From Streptomyces sp. NBRC 109706 (lineage in GTDB: Bacteria; Actinomycetota; Actinomycetes; Streptomycetales; Streptomycetaceae), in NCBI RefSeq assembly GCF_000974485.1, contig NZ_BBOM01000012.1, forward strand, positions 1-64,000: 64,000 nt of DNA. The letters run 5' to 3'. Below the pieces are notes generated by a model that was given only the letters and a program-made list of their open reading frames with translations, was not told where the DNA came from and ran no database searches. Both the position numbers and the translations under genes were made by a program. This document shows positions 42,498-50,749 of the stretch, piece by piece (position 1 is the first letter of the stretch; each line of letters begins with the position of its first letter).

Positions 42498-43271
42498 TCA
42501 GCCCCGGGCCTCCTCGTCCTCCCGGCGGCGGATCAGCGCGGCCACGCTGTCGAGGAGGAAGTCGAGGCCGTAGTCGAAGTCCTCCTCGGCGCTGGCCCCG
42601 CTGTCGAAGACTCCCGCCTGGACCACCCGCGCGACGGTCGGGTAGCGGTCGCCGGTGAGGACGCGGCCGAGCATCTTGGCGTAGACGTGCCCCCAGTCCT
42701 GGTAGCTGACGCTGGTGCGGGCCGTGGCCGAGGTCATCGTCACCTCCTGCCGGGCCTCGCCGTAGACGAAGCCGGTGAGGATCATCAACACGCCCACCAT
42801 GTCGTCGTCGGTGAGCGACACCCCGTCCAGGGCGCTGAGGGCGGCCTCCATCCAGGCGAGGTTGTTGGGCCCCATCGGGGGCGCGCCGATCGGGATGTCG
42901 AACAGCCAGGGGCTGCCCAGCAGCACCTCGCGCATGGCGTGACACCACGCCCTCGCCCCGCCGCGCCAGTCCGTCGGCCAACCGCTGGTGTCCGGTTGGC
43001 CGCTGGCCATCTCGAACATCAGGTCCAGCAGATCGTCCTTGCTGGGCACATAGCGGTAGAGCGTCATGCTGGTGACGCCGAGTTCCTGTGCGATCCGGCG
43101 CAGGGAGACTCCCGCGATCCCCTCCGCGTCCGCGATCTCGACCGCGACCCGGACGACCTCGTCCACGCTGAGGCTGCCCCGTGGCCCACGCGTGCCCGGC
43201 GTGTGCGTGCGCCAGAGCAGGTCGAGCAGATACTCCGGATCCCGCCCGCGGTTGCCCTCCGCAGCCGCCAT
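42498..43271 (-). CDS. TetR family transcriptional repressor
   Basis: The 257-residue protein has a TetR helix-turn-helix at ~30-85 (VDEVVRVAVEIADAEGIAGV, SLRRIAQELGVTSMTLYRYV). The C-terminal ligand domain begins near PWLFDIPIGAPPMGPNN, the TetR_C_1 type. The ATG at 43271 is used because GAGGAG lies 7 nt before it; an upstream ATG at 43319 is in the operator region. It is divergent from a two-gene ABC exporter, so it most likely represses that exporter and itself until a toxic ligand binds. Confidence 0.9.
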   Translation of the reverse strand: MAAAEGNRGRDPEYLLDLLWRTHTPGTRGPRGSLSVDEVVRVAVEIADAEGIAGVSLRRIAQELGVTSMTLYRYVPSKDDLLDLMFEMASGQPDTSGWPTDWRGGARAWCHAMREVLLGSPWLFDIPIGAPPMGPNNLAWMEAALSALDGVSLTDDDMVGVLMILTGFVYGEARQEVTMTSATARTSVSYQDWGHVYAKMLGRVLTGDRYPTVARVVQAGVFDSGASAEEDFDYGLDFLLDSVAALIRRREDEEARG

Positions 43272-43309
43272 ATCGCCGCTCCTCGATTCGATCAGGCTCC
43301 GGATCAGTG

Positions 43310-43369
43310 TTGCCGACATCGTAAAACTATGTACAGTGTCGACAGTAAGTATACGCCGCATACAGTTTT
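43310..43369. promoter_or_regulatory. divergent tetR/ABC promoter-operator region
   Basis: On the plus strand TTGCCG (43310-43315), 16 nt, TACAGT (43332-43337) could serve the ABC operon. On the minus strand TATACT (43353-43348) is a good -10 for tetR. Between them lies the palindrome TGTCGACA (43337-43344), and AAAACT (43323-43328) faces AGTTTT (43364-43369). A repressor here would block both directions. Confidence 0.6.
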
Positions 43370-43398
43370 GCGGTCCTGGCACCGAAGGGGTGGGGCTG

Positions 43399-44373
43399 AT
43401 GGCAGGAGAGGCGATCGTCGCCGAGGGGATACGCAAGCGGTACGGGGACACCCAGGCCCTGGACGACTTCCATCTGACCGTCGCCAGGGGCACCGTGCAC
43501 GCCGTGCTCGGTCCCAACGGCGCCGGCAAGACCACGGCGGTGCGCTCCCTCACCACGCTGGCGCGCATCGACGCCGGGCGGGCGTGGGTGAGCGGCTTCG
43601 ACGTGGCACGCCAGCCGGACGAGGTGCGCGCCAGAATCGGGCTCACCGGCCAGTACGCCGCCGTGGACGAGCAGTTGAGCGGCCGTCAGAACCTGGTGAT
43701 GTTCGGCCGGTTGTTCCGGCTGCGGGCCCCGATGGCGCGGCGCAGGGCGGATGAGCTGCTGGCCCAGTTCGGCCTCAGCGAGGCGGCCGGACGCAGCGTC
43801 AACGGCTACTCGGGAGGCATGCGGCGCCGGCTCGACCTGGCGGCGAGCATGGTGGTCGTGCCCGAGGTGCTGTTTCTGGACGAGCCCACCACGGGGCTCG
43901 ACCCGCGCAGCCGCAACCAGGTGTGGGATGCGGTCCGTTCGCTGGTGGCCGGGGGCACCACCGTGCTGTTGACCACGCAGTATCTGGAGGAGGCCGACCA
44001 GTTGGCCGATCTGATCTCCGTGGTGGACGCCGGCCGGGTGGTCGCCGGGGGCACCGCCGACCAGCTGAAGTCACGGCTCGGCGGGGATCGGGTCGAGGTG
44101 GTGGTACGGCACGGCGCCGAGCTGGCGCGGGCGGCCGCCATCATGCACCGGGTGTGCGGGGTACCGGCCGAGATCGACGAGGACGAACGCCGGTTGGTCG
44201 TGCGGGTCGCCGACCGGGTCCTGGCGCTCACCGAGGTGGCCAGGGAGCTGCGCGACGCCGGGCTCGACGTGGCGGACCTCGGCACCCGACGGCCCACCCT
44301 CGACGAGGTGTTCCTCCATCTGACCGGCCGGGGCGGGGCCCCGGCGGCCTCCCAGGAAGGTGCGGCCGCATGA
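43399..44373 (+). CDS. ABC exporter ATP-binding protein, DrrA type
   Basis: The 324-residue ATPase has Walker A GPNGAGKTT (38-46), the signature YSGGM (137-141), Walker B VLFLDEP with catalytic Glu (157-163), and the C-terminal daunorubicin-resistance-type extension (~230-315, ending TLDEVFLHLTGRGG). It powers export by the permease encoded next, whose start overlaps its stop by 4 bp. The DrrA/B family exports drugs such as anthracyclines; the actual substrate here is unknown. Start ATG at 43399 after a GGGG-rich ribosome site. Confidence 0.93.
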   Translation: MAGEAIVAEGIRKRYGDTQALDDFHLTVARGTVHAVLGPNGAGKTTAVRSLTTLARIDAGRAWVSGFDVARQPDEVRARIGLTGQYAAVDEQLSGRQNLVMFGRLFRLRAPMARRRADELLAQFGLSEAAGRSVNGYSGGMRRRLDLAASMVVVPEVLFLDEPTTGLDPRSRNQVWDAVRSLVAGGTTVLLTTQYLEEADQLADLISVVDAGRVVAGGTADQLKSRLGGDRVEVVVRHGAELARAAAIMHRVCGVPAEIDEDERRLVVRVADRVLALTEVARELRDAGLDVADLGTRRPTLDEVFLHLTGRGGAPAASQEGAAA

Positions 44374-45218
44374 GCGGGATCGGCACGACCGGCGCCGAGG
44401 TGTCGACGGCCCGAAGCCGGGTGGCCAGGGGGCCGGGGGTGGCGGTCGCCGACGGCCTGGTGATGACCCAGCGCAACATGGCCCAACTGGTGCGCAGCCC
44501 CGAGGAGATCTCGCTCTACTTCAGTCTGCCGATCCTCTTCGTGCTGGTCTTCGGCTATGTCTTCGGCAGCGGGATGCAGGTGCCCGACGGGGGCGGCTAC
44601 CGCGAGTTCCTGCTGCCGGGCGTCTTCGCCATGACCATGCTCTACGGCATGGGCGCCACCGGCACCGCGCTGGCCTTCGATGTGAGCCGTGGCGTGGTGG
44701 ACCGTTTCCGGTCCATGCCGATGGCCAGGTCGGCGCTGCTGGTCGGCAGGTGCCTGGCCGATCTGCTGCGCGCGCTGCTGGAGATGACGGTGCTGGTGGT
44801 CTGCGGACTGCTGGTGGGCTGGCAGTGGCACCGGGGGGTGGGGCTCGCGCTGCTGGCGGTGGCCCTGGTGTTGCTGTTGCGGGTGGCGATGTCCTGGATC
44901 GGCATCTATATCGGCCTGCTGCTGCCCAATCCGGACTCGGTCGGGACGGTGATCTTCCCGCTGGCCTTCCCGCTGACGGCGCTCTCCAGCATCTTCGTCG
45001 AACCGGATCTGATGCCCGGCTGGCTGGGGGCGGTCGCGGAGTGGAACCCGCTGTCCGCCACCGTGGCGGCGATCAGGGAGCTGTTCGGCAACCCCGGGCT
45101 CAGCGGCGGTTCCTGGCCGACGGACAACGCCCTGCTGCTCGCGGTGCTCTGGCCCGTGGTGCTGATCGCGGTGTTCGCCCCGCTGGCGGTGCGGCGCTAC
45201 CAGCGGCTGACCGACTGA
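44370..45218 (+). CDS. ABC exporter permease, DrrB type
   Basis: The 282-residue protein has six membrane helices in the ABC-2 arrangement: first at ~50-68 (LYFSLPILFVLVFGYVFGSG), then ~90-110, 130-155, 160-190, 200-220 and ~255-275. The LPGVFAMTMLYGMGATGTAL and RSMPMARSALLVGR segments are typical of DrrB-like permeases. It is coupled to the ATPase gene by an ATGA overlap, and the divergent TetR regulator probably controls both. It is followed by a strong terminator. Confidence 0.9.
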   Translation: MSGIGTTGAEVSTARSRVARGPGVAVADGLVMTQRNMAQLVRSPEEISLYFSLPILFVLVFGYVFGSGMQVPDGGGYREFLLPGVFAMTMLYGMGATGTALAFDVSRGVVDRFRSMPMARSALLVGRCLADLLRALLEMTVLVVCGLLVGWQWHRGVGLALLAVALVLLLRVAMSWIGIYIGLLLPNPDSVGTVIFPLAFPLTALSSIFVEPDLMPGWLGAVAEWNPLSATVAAIRELFGNPGLSGGSWPTDNALLLAVLWPVVLIAVFAPLAVRRYQRLTD

Positions 45219-45223
45219 GAAGG

Positions 45224-45267
45224 AGCCGGCCCCGCCGACGGAGGGGGGTCCGTCGGCGGGGCCGGCT
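45224..45267. terminator. strong bidirectional terminator
   Basis: A perfect 19-bp stem (45224-45242 with 45249-45267) around a loop of six G separates the rightward permease gene from the leftward M23 peptidase gene, and can serve both. Confidence 0.9.
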
Positions 45268-45284
45268 GGCGCCGGGCGCGGCTG

Positions 45285-46037
45285 TCAGATGCTGACGCCG
45301 TGCGCGCGCAGATAGGCCATCGGGTCGATGTCGGATCCGTAGGACGGTCCGGTGCGCACCTCGAAGTGCAGATGCGGGCCGGTCACATTGCCCGTGGCGC
45401 CGGAGAGGCCCAGCTGCTCGCCCGCGCCGACCGACTGGCCGACGGCGACCGAGATCGACGAGAGGTGGGCGTACTGGCTGTAGTGACCGTCGGCGTGCCG
45501 GACGACCACCTCGTTGCCGTAGGACCCACCGCTGCCGGCGGTCACGACCTCGCCGGCGGTGATGGCCACCACCGGGGTGCCGGTGCCGACCGGGAAGTCG
45601 GCGCCGGTGTGGTAGCCGGAGGACCACAGCGCGCCGGCGTTGCCGTAGCCGCCACCGCTGACGCCGGCGACCGGGGCGACATAGCCGGACTCCTGGACGT
45701 CGGCGGCCGGGGCGTCCGCCGGGGCCTCGGCGGCCGGCGCCTCCGCGTCGAGCACGAGCTGGATGCCGGGGGTGATGCGCGAGGGGTCGTCGCCGATCAC
45801 GTCGCGGTTGGCGTCGAAGAGCTGCTGCCAGCCGCCCTCGACATCATGCTCGACGGCGATCCGGTAGAGCGTGTCGCCGCTCTCGACGGTGTAGCTGGCG
45901 GGGGCGGCGCTGGCGGGGCCGGCCGCGGCGAGCGGCAGGGCGAGGCCGGCGGCGCCGGCGGTGATCAGCAGGGATATCCGGGCGCGCCGGGACAGCTGAC
46001 GGGAACCCTGACGGCGATGACGTCCGCGTGCGGACAT
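45285..46037 (-). CDS. secreted LysM-M23 peptidoglycan endopeptidase
   Basis: The 250-residue protein has a basic N-terminus and signal helix (~18-45), one LysM domain at ~48-97 (YTVESGDTLYRIAVEHDVEG), a short Ala/Pro linker, and an M23 metallopeptidase domain at ~135-245. Zinc ligands H143 and D147 are in SGYHTGADFPVG, and H222/H224 in GPHLHFEVR. It cuts cross-bridges or stem peptides of peptidoglycan in the wall. GAGAGGAGAA precedes the ATG at 46037. A probable c-di-AMP riboswitch occupies the leader, a known mode of control for Streptomyces wall hydrolases. Confidence 0.94.
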   Translation of the reverse strand: MSARGRHRRQGSRQLSRRARISLLITAGAAGLALPLAAAGPASAAPASYTVESGDTLYRIAVEHDVEGGWQQLFDANRDVIGDDPSRITPGIQLVLDAEAPAAEAPADAPAADVQESGYVAPVAGVSGGGYGNAGALWSSGYHTGADFPVGTGTPVVAITAGEVVTAGSGGSYGNEVVVRHADGHYSQYAHLSSISVAVGQSVGAGEQLGLSGATGNVTGPHLHFEVRTGPSYGSDIDPMAYLRAHGVSI

Positions 46038-46055
46038 GGGCGTTCTCCTCTCGGG

Positions 46056-46203
46056 CGCCTGCGAGGTGAGCTGTCGGGTTCGGGCCGAGGTCGCCCGGCC
46101 ATCGCCTCGGTGCTGGGCGCGAACGCCCGCCCGGGCCATGGCTTCACCCCGAGCCGGAACGGAACACCGTCCGGCGGAAAGTGGGTCCCCCGCTCCTGTC
46201 AGA
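46056..46203 (-). ncRNA. c-di-AMP riboswitch (ydaO-yuaA type)
   Basis: The leader of the M23 gene, read on the minus strand, shows the landmarks of the ydaO class in order: GACAGGAGCGGGGGACCCA (from 46200), CTCGGGGTGAAGCC, GGGCGACCTCGGCCCGAACC, and CCGACAGCTCACCTCGCAGG ending near 46056. The paired GGCC-type stems between them are consistent with the two-fold aptamer. In Streptomyces this riboswitch is an OFF switch for cell-wall hydrolase genes when c-di-AMP is high. Identified by eye; boundaries are approximate. Confidence 0.85.
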
Positions 46204-46580
46204 CGGAATTGCTGCGTTTCCGCTGCCGGTGACAGGATTCGGCGCCCGGAGCGGTTCGCCGCGAATGCGACGCGAATCGAACGTTAAACCCGCGAATTCC
46301 GCAGGACAAGAAAACGGCATTCCGCGCACCATGATCAACGCGCCGGAAGCGCCCGGGATATCACGCCGCGCGCTGATCGTTATCCATACCGTTATCGATG
46401 CTGTTTCCGGGCGGTCGGTCAACTCTCCGGGAAAGCGCGCGACTTATCGAGCGCGCCGGGAGGACGACGACACGGGCGCCGCTCCTGCCCCGCGACCGCG
46501 AGTGAACTCGGTCACGGGGCGAGAGCCGGGCGGAGGTATCAACCCCTAAGGCCGAAATGCCCGATTCAACGGGGGTGGGC
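46204..46580. other. non-coding upstream region of the M23 peptidase gene
   Basis: About 375 bp with raised AT content and no gene. On the minus strand TTGTCC (46309-46304), 16 nt, TTAACG (46287-46282) is a possible promoter that would place the start just upstream of the riboswitch. A second -35-like TTGACC is at 46422-46417. The dipeptidase gene ends at the far side. Confidence 0.45.
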
Positions 46581-47798
46581 TCAGCCGTCCAGCCGCTCCA
46601 GGGTGGCGATGGAGGGCCCGCGTCGAGCCGAGAGATCGGCGGCCACGGTCTCCGCGTCCCGCACCACCCGCACCGCGTTCTCCCAGGTCAGCTTGGCCAG
46701 ATCCGCATGGGACCAGCGGCGGTCGAGCAGTTCGGCGACCAGCAGCGGGTAGCCGGAGACGTCTTCGAGACCCTGCGGCAGGAACGCCGTGCCGTCGTAG
46801 TCGCCGCCGATGCCCAGATGGTCGATGCCGGCCACCTCGCGCATATGGTCCAGATGGTCGGCCACGGTGGCGGGCGTGGCCACCGGGCGCGGATCGGCCT
46901 CGGTGAACGCGTGCTGCACCCGCATCGCCGGCTCCGTGGTATCCAACGGATGGAAGCCGTTGGCCCGCATGTTCTCGTCGGCCCGGCGCGTCCACTCGAT
47001 GGCCGCCGGCAACACGAACTTCGGCACAAAGGTCGCCATCGCGACCCCACCGTTCGCCGGCAACGCGGCCAACACATCGTCGGGAATGTTCCTCGGGTGA
47101 TCACAGATCGCCCGCGCGGAGGAATGCGAGAAAAGCACCGGAGCCTCGGAAACCCGAAGCGCGTCCCGCATCACATCCGCCGACACATGCGAAAGATCGA
47201 CGAGCATGCCGATGCGATTCATCTCCCGCACGACCTCCTCGCCAAAGGCCGTCAAACCACCGTGCCTGGCCTCGTCGGTGGCGGAATCGGCCCAGTCGAT
47301 CGTGGAGTTGTGGGTCAGCGTCATATAGCGCACGCCCAGGCGGTGGAAAGCGCGCAGCGTGGCCAGCGAGTTGTTGATGGAATGGCCGCCCTCGGCCCCC
47401 ATCAGCGAGGCGATGCGCCCCTGCGCCCGGGCCGCGACCATATCGTCGGCGGTGAGCGCCCTGGCCAGATCCGCCGGATAGCGGTCCAGCAACTGCCCCA
47501 CCACATCGATCTGTTCGAGGCAGGCGCTGACCGCCGCGTCCCCCGCCAGCTCAGCCGGCACATAGACCGACCAGAACTGCGCGCCCACCCCGCCGGACCG
47601 CAGCCGCCGCAGATCGGTGTGGAGCCGGCCGGTCAGATCGCCGCCGATGTCCGCCCGGTCCAGGTCGTAGCCCACGGTCTCGCGCAGCGCCCACGGCAGG
47701 TCGTTGTGTCCGTCGACCAGGGGATGCGTGGCCAACAGCGACCTCGCCTCGGCCAGCCGCGCCGCGCCCGTCCCGTCCGTCACAGCGGCCTCCGTCAT
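46581..47798 (-). CDS. membrane dipeptidase (renal dipeptidase family, M19)
   Basis: The 405-residue protein has the M19 zinc-site signature LVDGHNDLPWALRE (H31, D33), the bridging Glu region SLMGAEGGHSINNSL, LVDLSHVSADVM, and PVLFSHSSARAICDHPRNIPD, given here as SHSSARAICDHPRN. It shows no signal peptide, so it is probably cytoplasmic. The family cleaves dipeptides, including some with D-residues. Its ATG overlaps the stop of purE by 4 bp, so its translation is tied to purine synthesis genes, an arrangement also seen in other Streptomyces. Confidence 0.92.
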   Translation of the reverse strand: MTEAAVTDGTGAARLAEARSLLATHPLVDGHNDLPWALRETVGYDLDRADIGGDLTGRLHTDLRRLRSGGVGAQFWSVYVPAELAGDAAVSACLEQIDVVGQLLDRYPADLARALTADDMVAARAQGRIASLMGAEGGHSINNSLATLRAFHRLGVRYMTLTHNSTIDWADSATDEARHGGLTAFGEEVVREMNRIGMLVDLSHVSADVMRDALRVSEAPVLFSHSSARAICDHPRNIPDDVLAALPANGGVAMATFVPKFVLPAAIEWTRRADENMRANGFHPLDTTEPAMRVQHAFTEADPRPVATPATVADHLDHMREVAGIDHLGIGGDYDGTAFLPQGLEDVSGYPLLVAELLDRRWSHADLAKLTWENAVRVVRDAETVAADLSARRGPSIATLERLDG

Positions 47799-48400
47799 CG
47801 ATTCGTCCCGTTCTCCGGAGTGTTGTCCTGGATATCCCGCAGGGCTCGCTGCCGGACCGGCTCCTCGGGGAGCACCGGGCGTCCGGCCAACGACTCGCGG
47901 AGCCGGCGGCCCTTCTCCTCCGCCTGCTCCCGCAGCCGGACCTGGAAGGCGCTCATCCGCTCCCGCACCACCGGATCCGCCGCGGCCAGCACCCGGACCG
48001 CGAGCAGCCCCGCGTTCCTGGCGCCGGCGACCGAGACCGTGGCCACCGGCACCCCGGCGGGCATCTGGACGATGGAGAGCAGCGAATCCATCCCGTCCAG
48101 ATGCTTGAGCGGCACCGGCACCCCGATGACCGGCAGCGGCGTCAACGACGCGAGCATGCCGGGCAGATGGGCGGCGCCACCGGCGCCGGCGATGATCGCG
48201 GCCAGACCACGGCCGGCCGCCTCCTCCCCGTAGCGCAGCATCTCGTGCGGCATCCGATGGGCGGAGACCACGTTCGCCTCGTAGGGCACATCGAACTCGT
48301 CGAGCGCCTCGGCGGCGGCCCGCATCACCGGCCAGTCGGAGTCGGAGCCCATCACGATGCCGACCAGCGGCACCGGGGGCGGGGGCGGGGTGCTGCTCAT
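47795..48400 (-). CDS. purE: 5-(carboxyamino)imidazole ribonucleotide mutase
   Basis: PurE moves the carboxyl group from N5-CAIR to give CAIR in purine synthesis, using the product of PurK. The 201-residue class I enzyme has GIVMGSDSDWPVM, NVVSAHRMPHEM and IIAGAGGAAHLPGMLASLT, the substrate-binding loops. The C-terminal ~35 residues are an extra charged tail beyond the usual ~165-residue length. Start ATG at 48400. It lies 73 bp after purK. Confidence 0.95.
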   Translation of the reverse strand: MSSTPPPPPVPLVGIVMGSDSDWPVMRAAAEALDEFDVPYEANVVSAHRMPHEMLRYGEEAAGRGLAAIIAGAGGAAHLPGMLASLTPLPVIGVPVPLKHLDGMDSLLSIVQMPAGVPVATVSVAGARNAGLLAVRVLAAADPVVRERMSAFQVRLREQAEEKGRRLRESLAGRPVLPEEPVRQRALRDIQDNTPENGTNR

Positions 48401-48473
48401 GCGTCACCTTTGTCTGTCGCTGCTGTCGCTGCTGTCACTTCCGCGCCCGGGGCGGGCGGGCCGGAGCCGGTGG

Positions 48474-49613
48474 TCACTCGTCGATGACCCCGCGCAGATA
48501 GTCGGCGGCATGCCGGGCACGCTCCCGCACCTCGGCCAGATCCGCGCCACAGGTGGTGACATGCCCGACCTTGCGCCCCGGCTTGACGTCCTTGCCGTAC
48601 ATATGGATCTTCAGGCCCGGATCCCGCGCCATGCAGTGCAGATAGGCGGGATACATGTCCGGGTAGTCGCCGCCGAGGACGTTGGCCATCACCGTCCAGG
48701 GCGCGCGGGGACGGGGGTCCCCCAGCGGCAGATCGAGCACCGCCCGCAGATGGTTGGCGAACTGCGAGGTGACCGCGCCGTCCTGCGTCCAGTGCCCCGA
48801 GTTGTGCGGGCGCATCGCCAGCTCGTTGACCAGCACCCGACCGTCCGCCGTCTCGAACAGCTCCACGGCGAGATGGCCCACCACGTCCAGCTCCTTGGCG
48901 ATCCGCAGCGCCATCCGCTGAGCCTCCAGGCCCAGTTCGTCGTCGAGCGCGGGCGCCGGGGCGATCACCGTGTCGCAGACGCCGTCCACCTGCACGGACT
49001 CGACCACCGGATAGGCGACCGCCTGGCCGTGCGGCGAGCGCACCACGTTGGCGGCCAGCTCGCGGGTGAACGCCACCCGCTCCTCGGCCAGCACCGGAAC
49101 GCCGGCGCGGAAGGCGTCCTCCGCCTCGGCCGGGGAGCGCACCAGCCAGACGCCCTTGCCGTCATAGCCGCCGCGCACCGTCTTGAGCACCACGGGGAAG
49201 CCGTCGCCCTCGGCCGCGAACCGCGCCACATCCGCCGGATCGGCCACGATCCGATGGCGTGGGCAGGGCACCCCCAGCTCGGAGAGCCGGGCGCGCATCA
49301 CGCCCTTGTCCTGCGCGTGGACCAGGGCCGCCGGGCCGGGACGCACCGGAATACCGTCCGCCTCCAGTGCCCGGAGGTGTTCGGTGGGCACATGCTCGTG
49401 ATCAAAAGTGATCACATCGCAGCCCTTCGCAAAGGCTCGCAGGGTGGTCAGATCGTGGTAGTCGCCCACCACCACATCGTTCACCACCTGCGCGGCGGAG
49501 TCCTGCGGAGTGTCACTGAGCAGCTTGAACCTGATGCCGAGCGGGATGCCCGCCTCATGGGTCATACGGGCGAGCTGACCGCCTCCGACCATGCCGACCA
49601 CGGGAAATGTCAC
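48474..49613 (-). CDS. purK: 5-(carboxyamino)imidazole ribonucleotide synthase
   Basis: PurK uses ATP and bicarbonate to make N5-CAIR from AIR. The 379-residue protein shows the ATP-grasp plan: N-terminal VVGMVGGGQLARMTHEAGI, the DHEHVPTEHLRALEADG region, ATP-binding VVLKTVRGGYDGKGVWLV, and C-terminal VNELAMRPHNSGHWTQDGA. It starts with GTG at 49613 (VTFPVVGMVG). It precedes purE and the dipeptidase in one leftward operon. Confidence 0.95.
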   Translation of the reverse strand: MTFPVVGMVGGGQLARMTHEAGIPLGIRFKLLSDTPQDSAAQVVNDVVVGDYHDLTTLRAFAKGCDVITFDHEHVPTEHLRALEADGIPVRPGPAALVHAQDKGVMRARLSELGVPCPRHRIVADPADVARFAAEGDGFPVVLKTVRGGYDGKGVWLVRSPAEAEDAFRAGVPVLAEERVAFTRELAANVVRSPHGQAVAYPVVESVQVDGVCDTVIAPAPALDDELGLEAQRMALRIAKELDVVGHLAVELFETADGRVLVNELAMRPHNSGHWTQDGAVTSQFANHLRAVLDLPLGDPRPRAPWTVMANVLGGDYPDMYPAYLHCMARDPGLKIHMYGKDVKPGRKVGHVTTCGADLAEVRERARHAADYLRGVIDE

Positions 49614-49718
49614 GCCTCCAGCGTATCCGTCCGCACTGACAGCCGATCCGCCGGCCAGGAACCAAGCGCCGCCACCGGCACGTCATTCCTCCCGACAGCG
49701 AGACATGGGAAGAGAGCC

Positions 49719-50183
49719 GTGGAGAAGGAACGGAGAGCCGCCCGGGCCGGGAGCTGCCGCCGCACCGGGTTGGCCCGGTGGGGCGCGGTGGCCGTGCTGG
49801 CGCTCGGCGGGCTGACCGCCTGCCAGGAGCCGAGCGGCCCGAACGGCGGCTCCGAGCCCGCCGGAACGGAGTTCACCGATCCGGACCAGCCGGTCGAGGT
49901 GACGGAAGGCGAAACGTTCACCCTCGTCCTGGAGGAGAACCCGTCCACCGGTTACGTCTGGGAGATCCTGGAGCCGGCGCCGGACCCGGCCGTGGCGGCC
50001 CCGGCGGGCGACCGGTTCGAGCCCGACGCCCCCGAGCTGGACGGCGCCGGCGGCACGCGCTATCTGCACTTCGACGCGGTGGGCGACGGGGAGACCGAGA
50101 TCGTCCTCCAACGTTCCCGAGGCGACGACGCCATCGGCGACGCGCTGGCCTTCGAGGTCACGGTGGGTGCTGCGGCCGGATGA
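49719..50183 (+). CDS. chagasin-like (I42) protease inhibitor lipoprotein
   Basis: The 154-residue product (GTG start after GGAAGAGA) has a signal peptide with lipobox LTAC (cleavage before Cys ~32). The immunoglobulin-like inhibitor domain (~50-150) contains the diagnostic loop ENPSTGYVWE, with the following RYLHFDAVGDGETEIVL and terminal FEVTV strands. Chagasin proteins inhibit papain-type cysteine proteases; in bacteria the targets are mostly unknown. It is probably anchored to the outer face of the membrane. Confidence 0.82.
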   Translation: MEKERRAARAGSCRRTGLARWGAVAVLALGGLTACQEPSGPNGGSEPAGTEFTDPDQPVEVTEGETFTLVLEENPSTGYVWEILEPAPDPAVAAPAGDRFEPDAPELDGAGGTRYLHFDAVGDGETEIVLQRSRGDDAIGDALAFEVTVGAAAG

Positions 50184-50239
50184 AGCACGCCGACCATGGC
50201 CAGGGGCCGCCCACGACGGCCGTGGCTAGCATGGCGCGT

Positions 50240-50728
50240 ATGCGCGAGGAGCTTCGCTTCCGGGCCCGGCTGCGGGGGCTCGCCAGAGAGGCGGCGAAGT
50301 TCGGCACGGTCGGCGCCTTCGGGTTCCTGGTCAACGTGGTCGTGTTCAACCTCTGCGGACAGGCCGCCGGACTGGCGCCGGTGCGCTCCGGGGTGATCGC
50401 CACCTCGGCGGCCATCTGCACCAACTACCTGGGCAACCGCTACTGGACCTACCGTCATCGGGACAAGTCCGGGCGCCGCCGGGAGATCGCGCTGTTCCTG
50501 CTCTTCTCCGCCGTCGGCATGGTCATCGAGAACGGCGTGCTGGCGCTCTCCCACTACGGCCTCGGCCTCACCTCGCCGCTGGCCGACAATCTGGCGAAGA
50601 ACGTGATCGGCCTCGGCATCGGCTCGCTGTTCCGCTTCTGGTCCTACCGCACCTGGGTCTTCCGACGGCACGAGCCGGCCCCGACCCCGCCGCCCGATCC
50701 GGTGCCCGTCGGCTCGCCGCTCCGCTGA
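50240..50728 (+). CDS. GtrA family membrane protein
   Basis: The ~162-residue protein has four membrane helices (~18-38, 45-65, 82-102, 112-132) in the GtrA pattern: AKFGTVGAFGFLVNVVVFNL at the start and NLAKNVIGLGIGSLFRFWSY near the end, with NYLGNRYWTYRHRD between. GtrA proteins are thought to flip or present polyprenyl-linked sugars. The start is uncertain. ATG at 50240 is chosen since TAGCAT just before it could be the -10 of a leaderless transcript; ATGs at 50231 and 50180 are in frame, the last overlapping the inhibitor stop. Confidence 0.85.
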   Translation: MREELRFRARLRGLAREAAKFGTVGAFGFLVNVVVFNLCGQAAGLAPVRSGVIATSAAICTNYLGNRYWTYRHRDKSGRRREIALFLLFSAVGMVIENGVLALSHYGLGLTSPLADNLAKNVIGLGIGSLFRFWSYRTWVFRRHEPAPTPPPDPVPVGSPLR

Positions 50729-50749
50729 AGGGGCCCTCGGCCAGACGGC

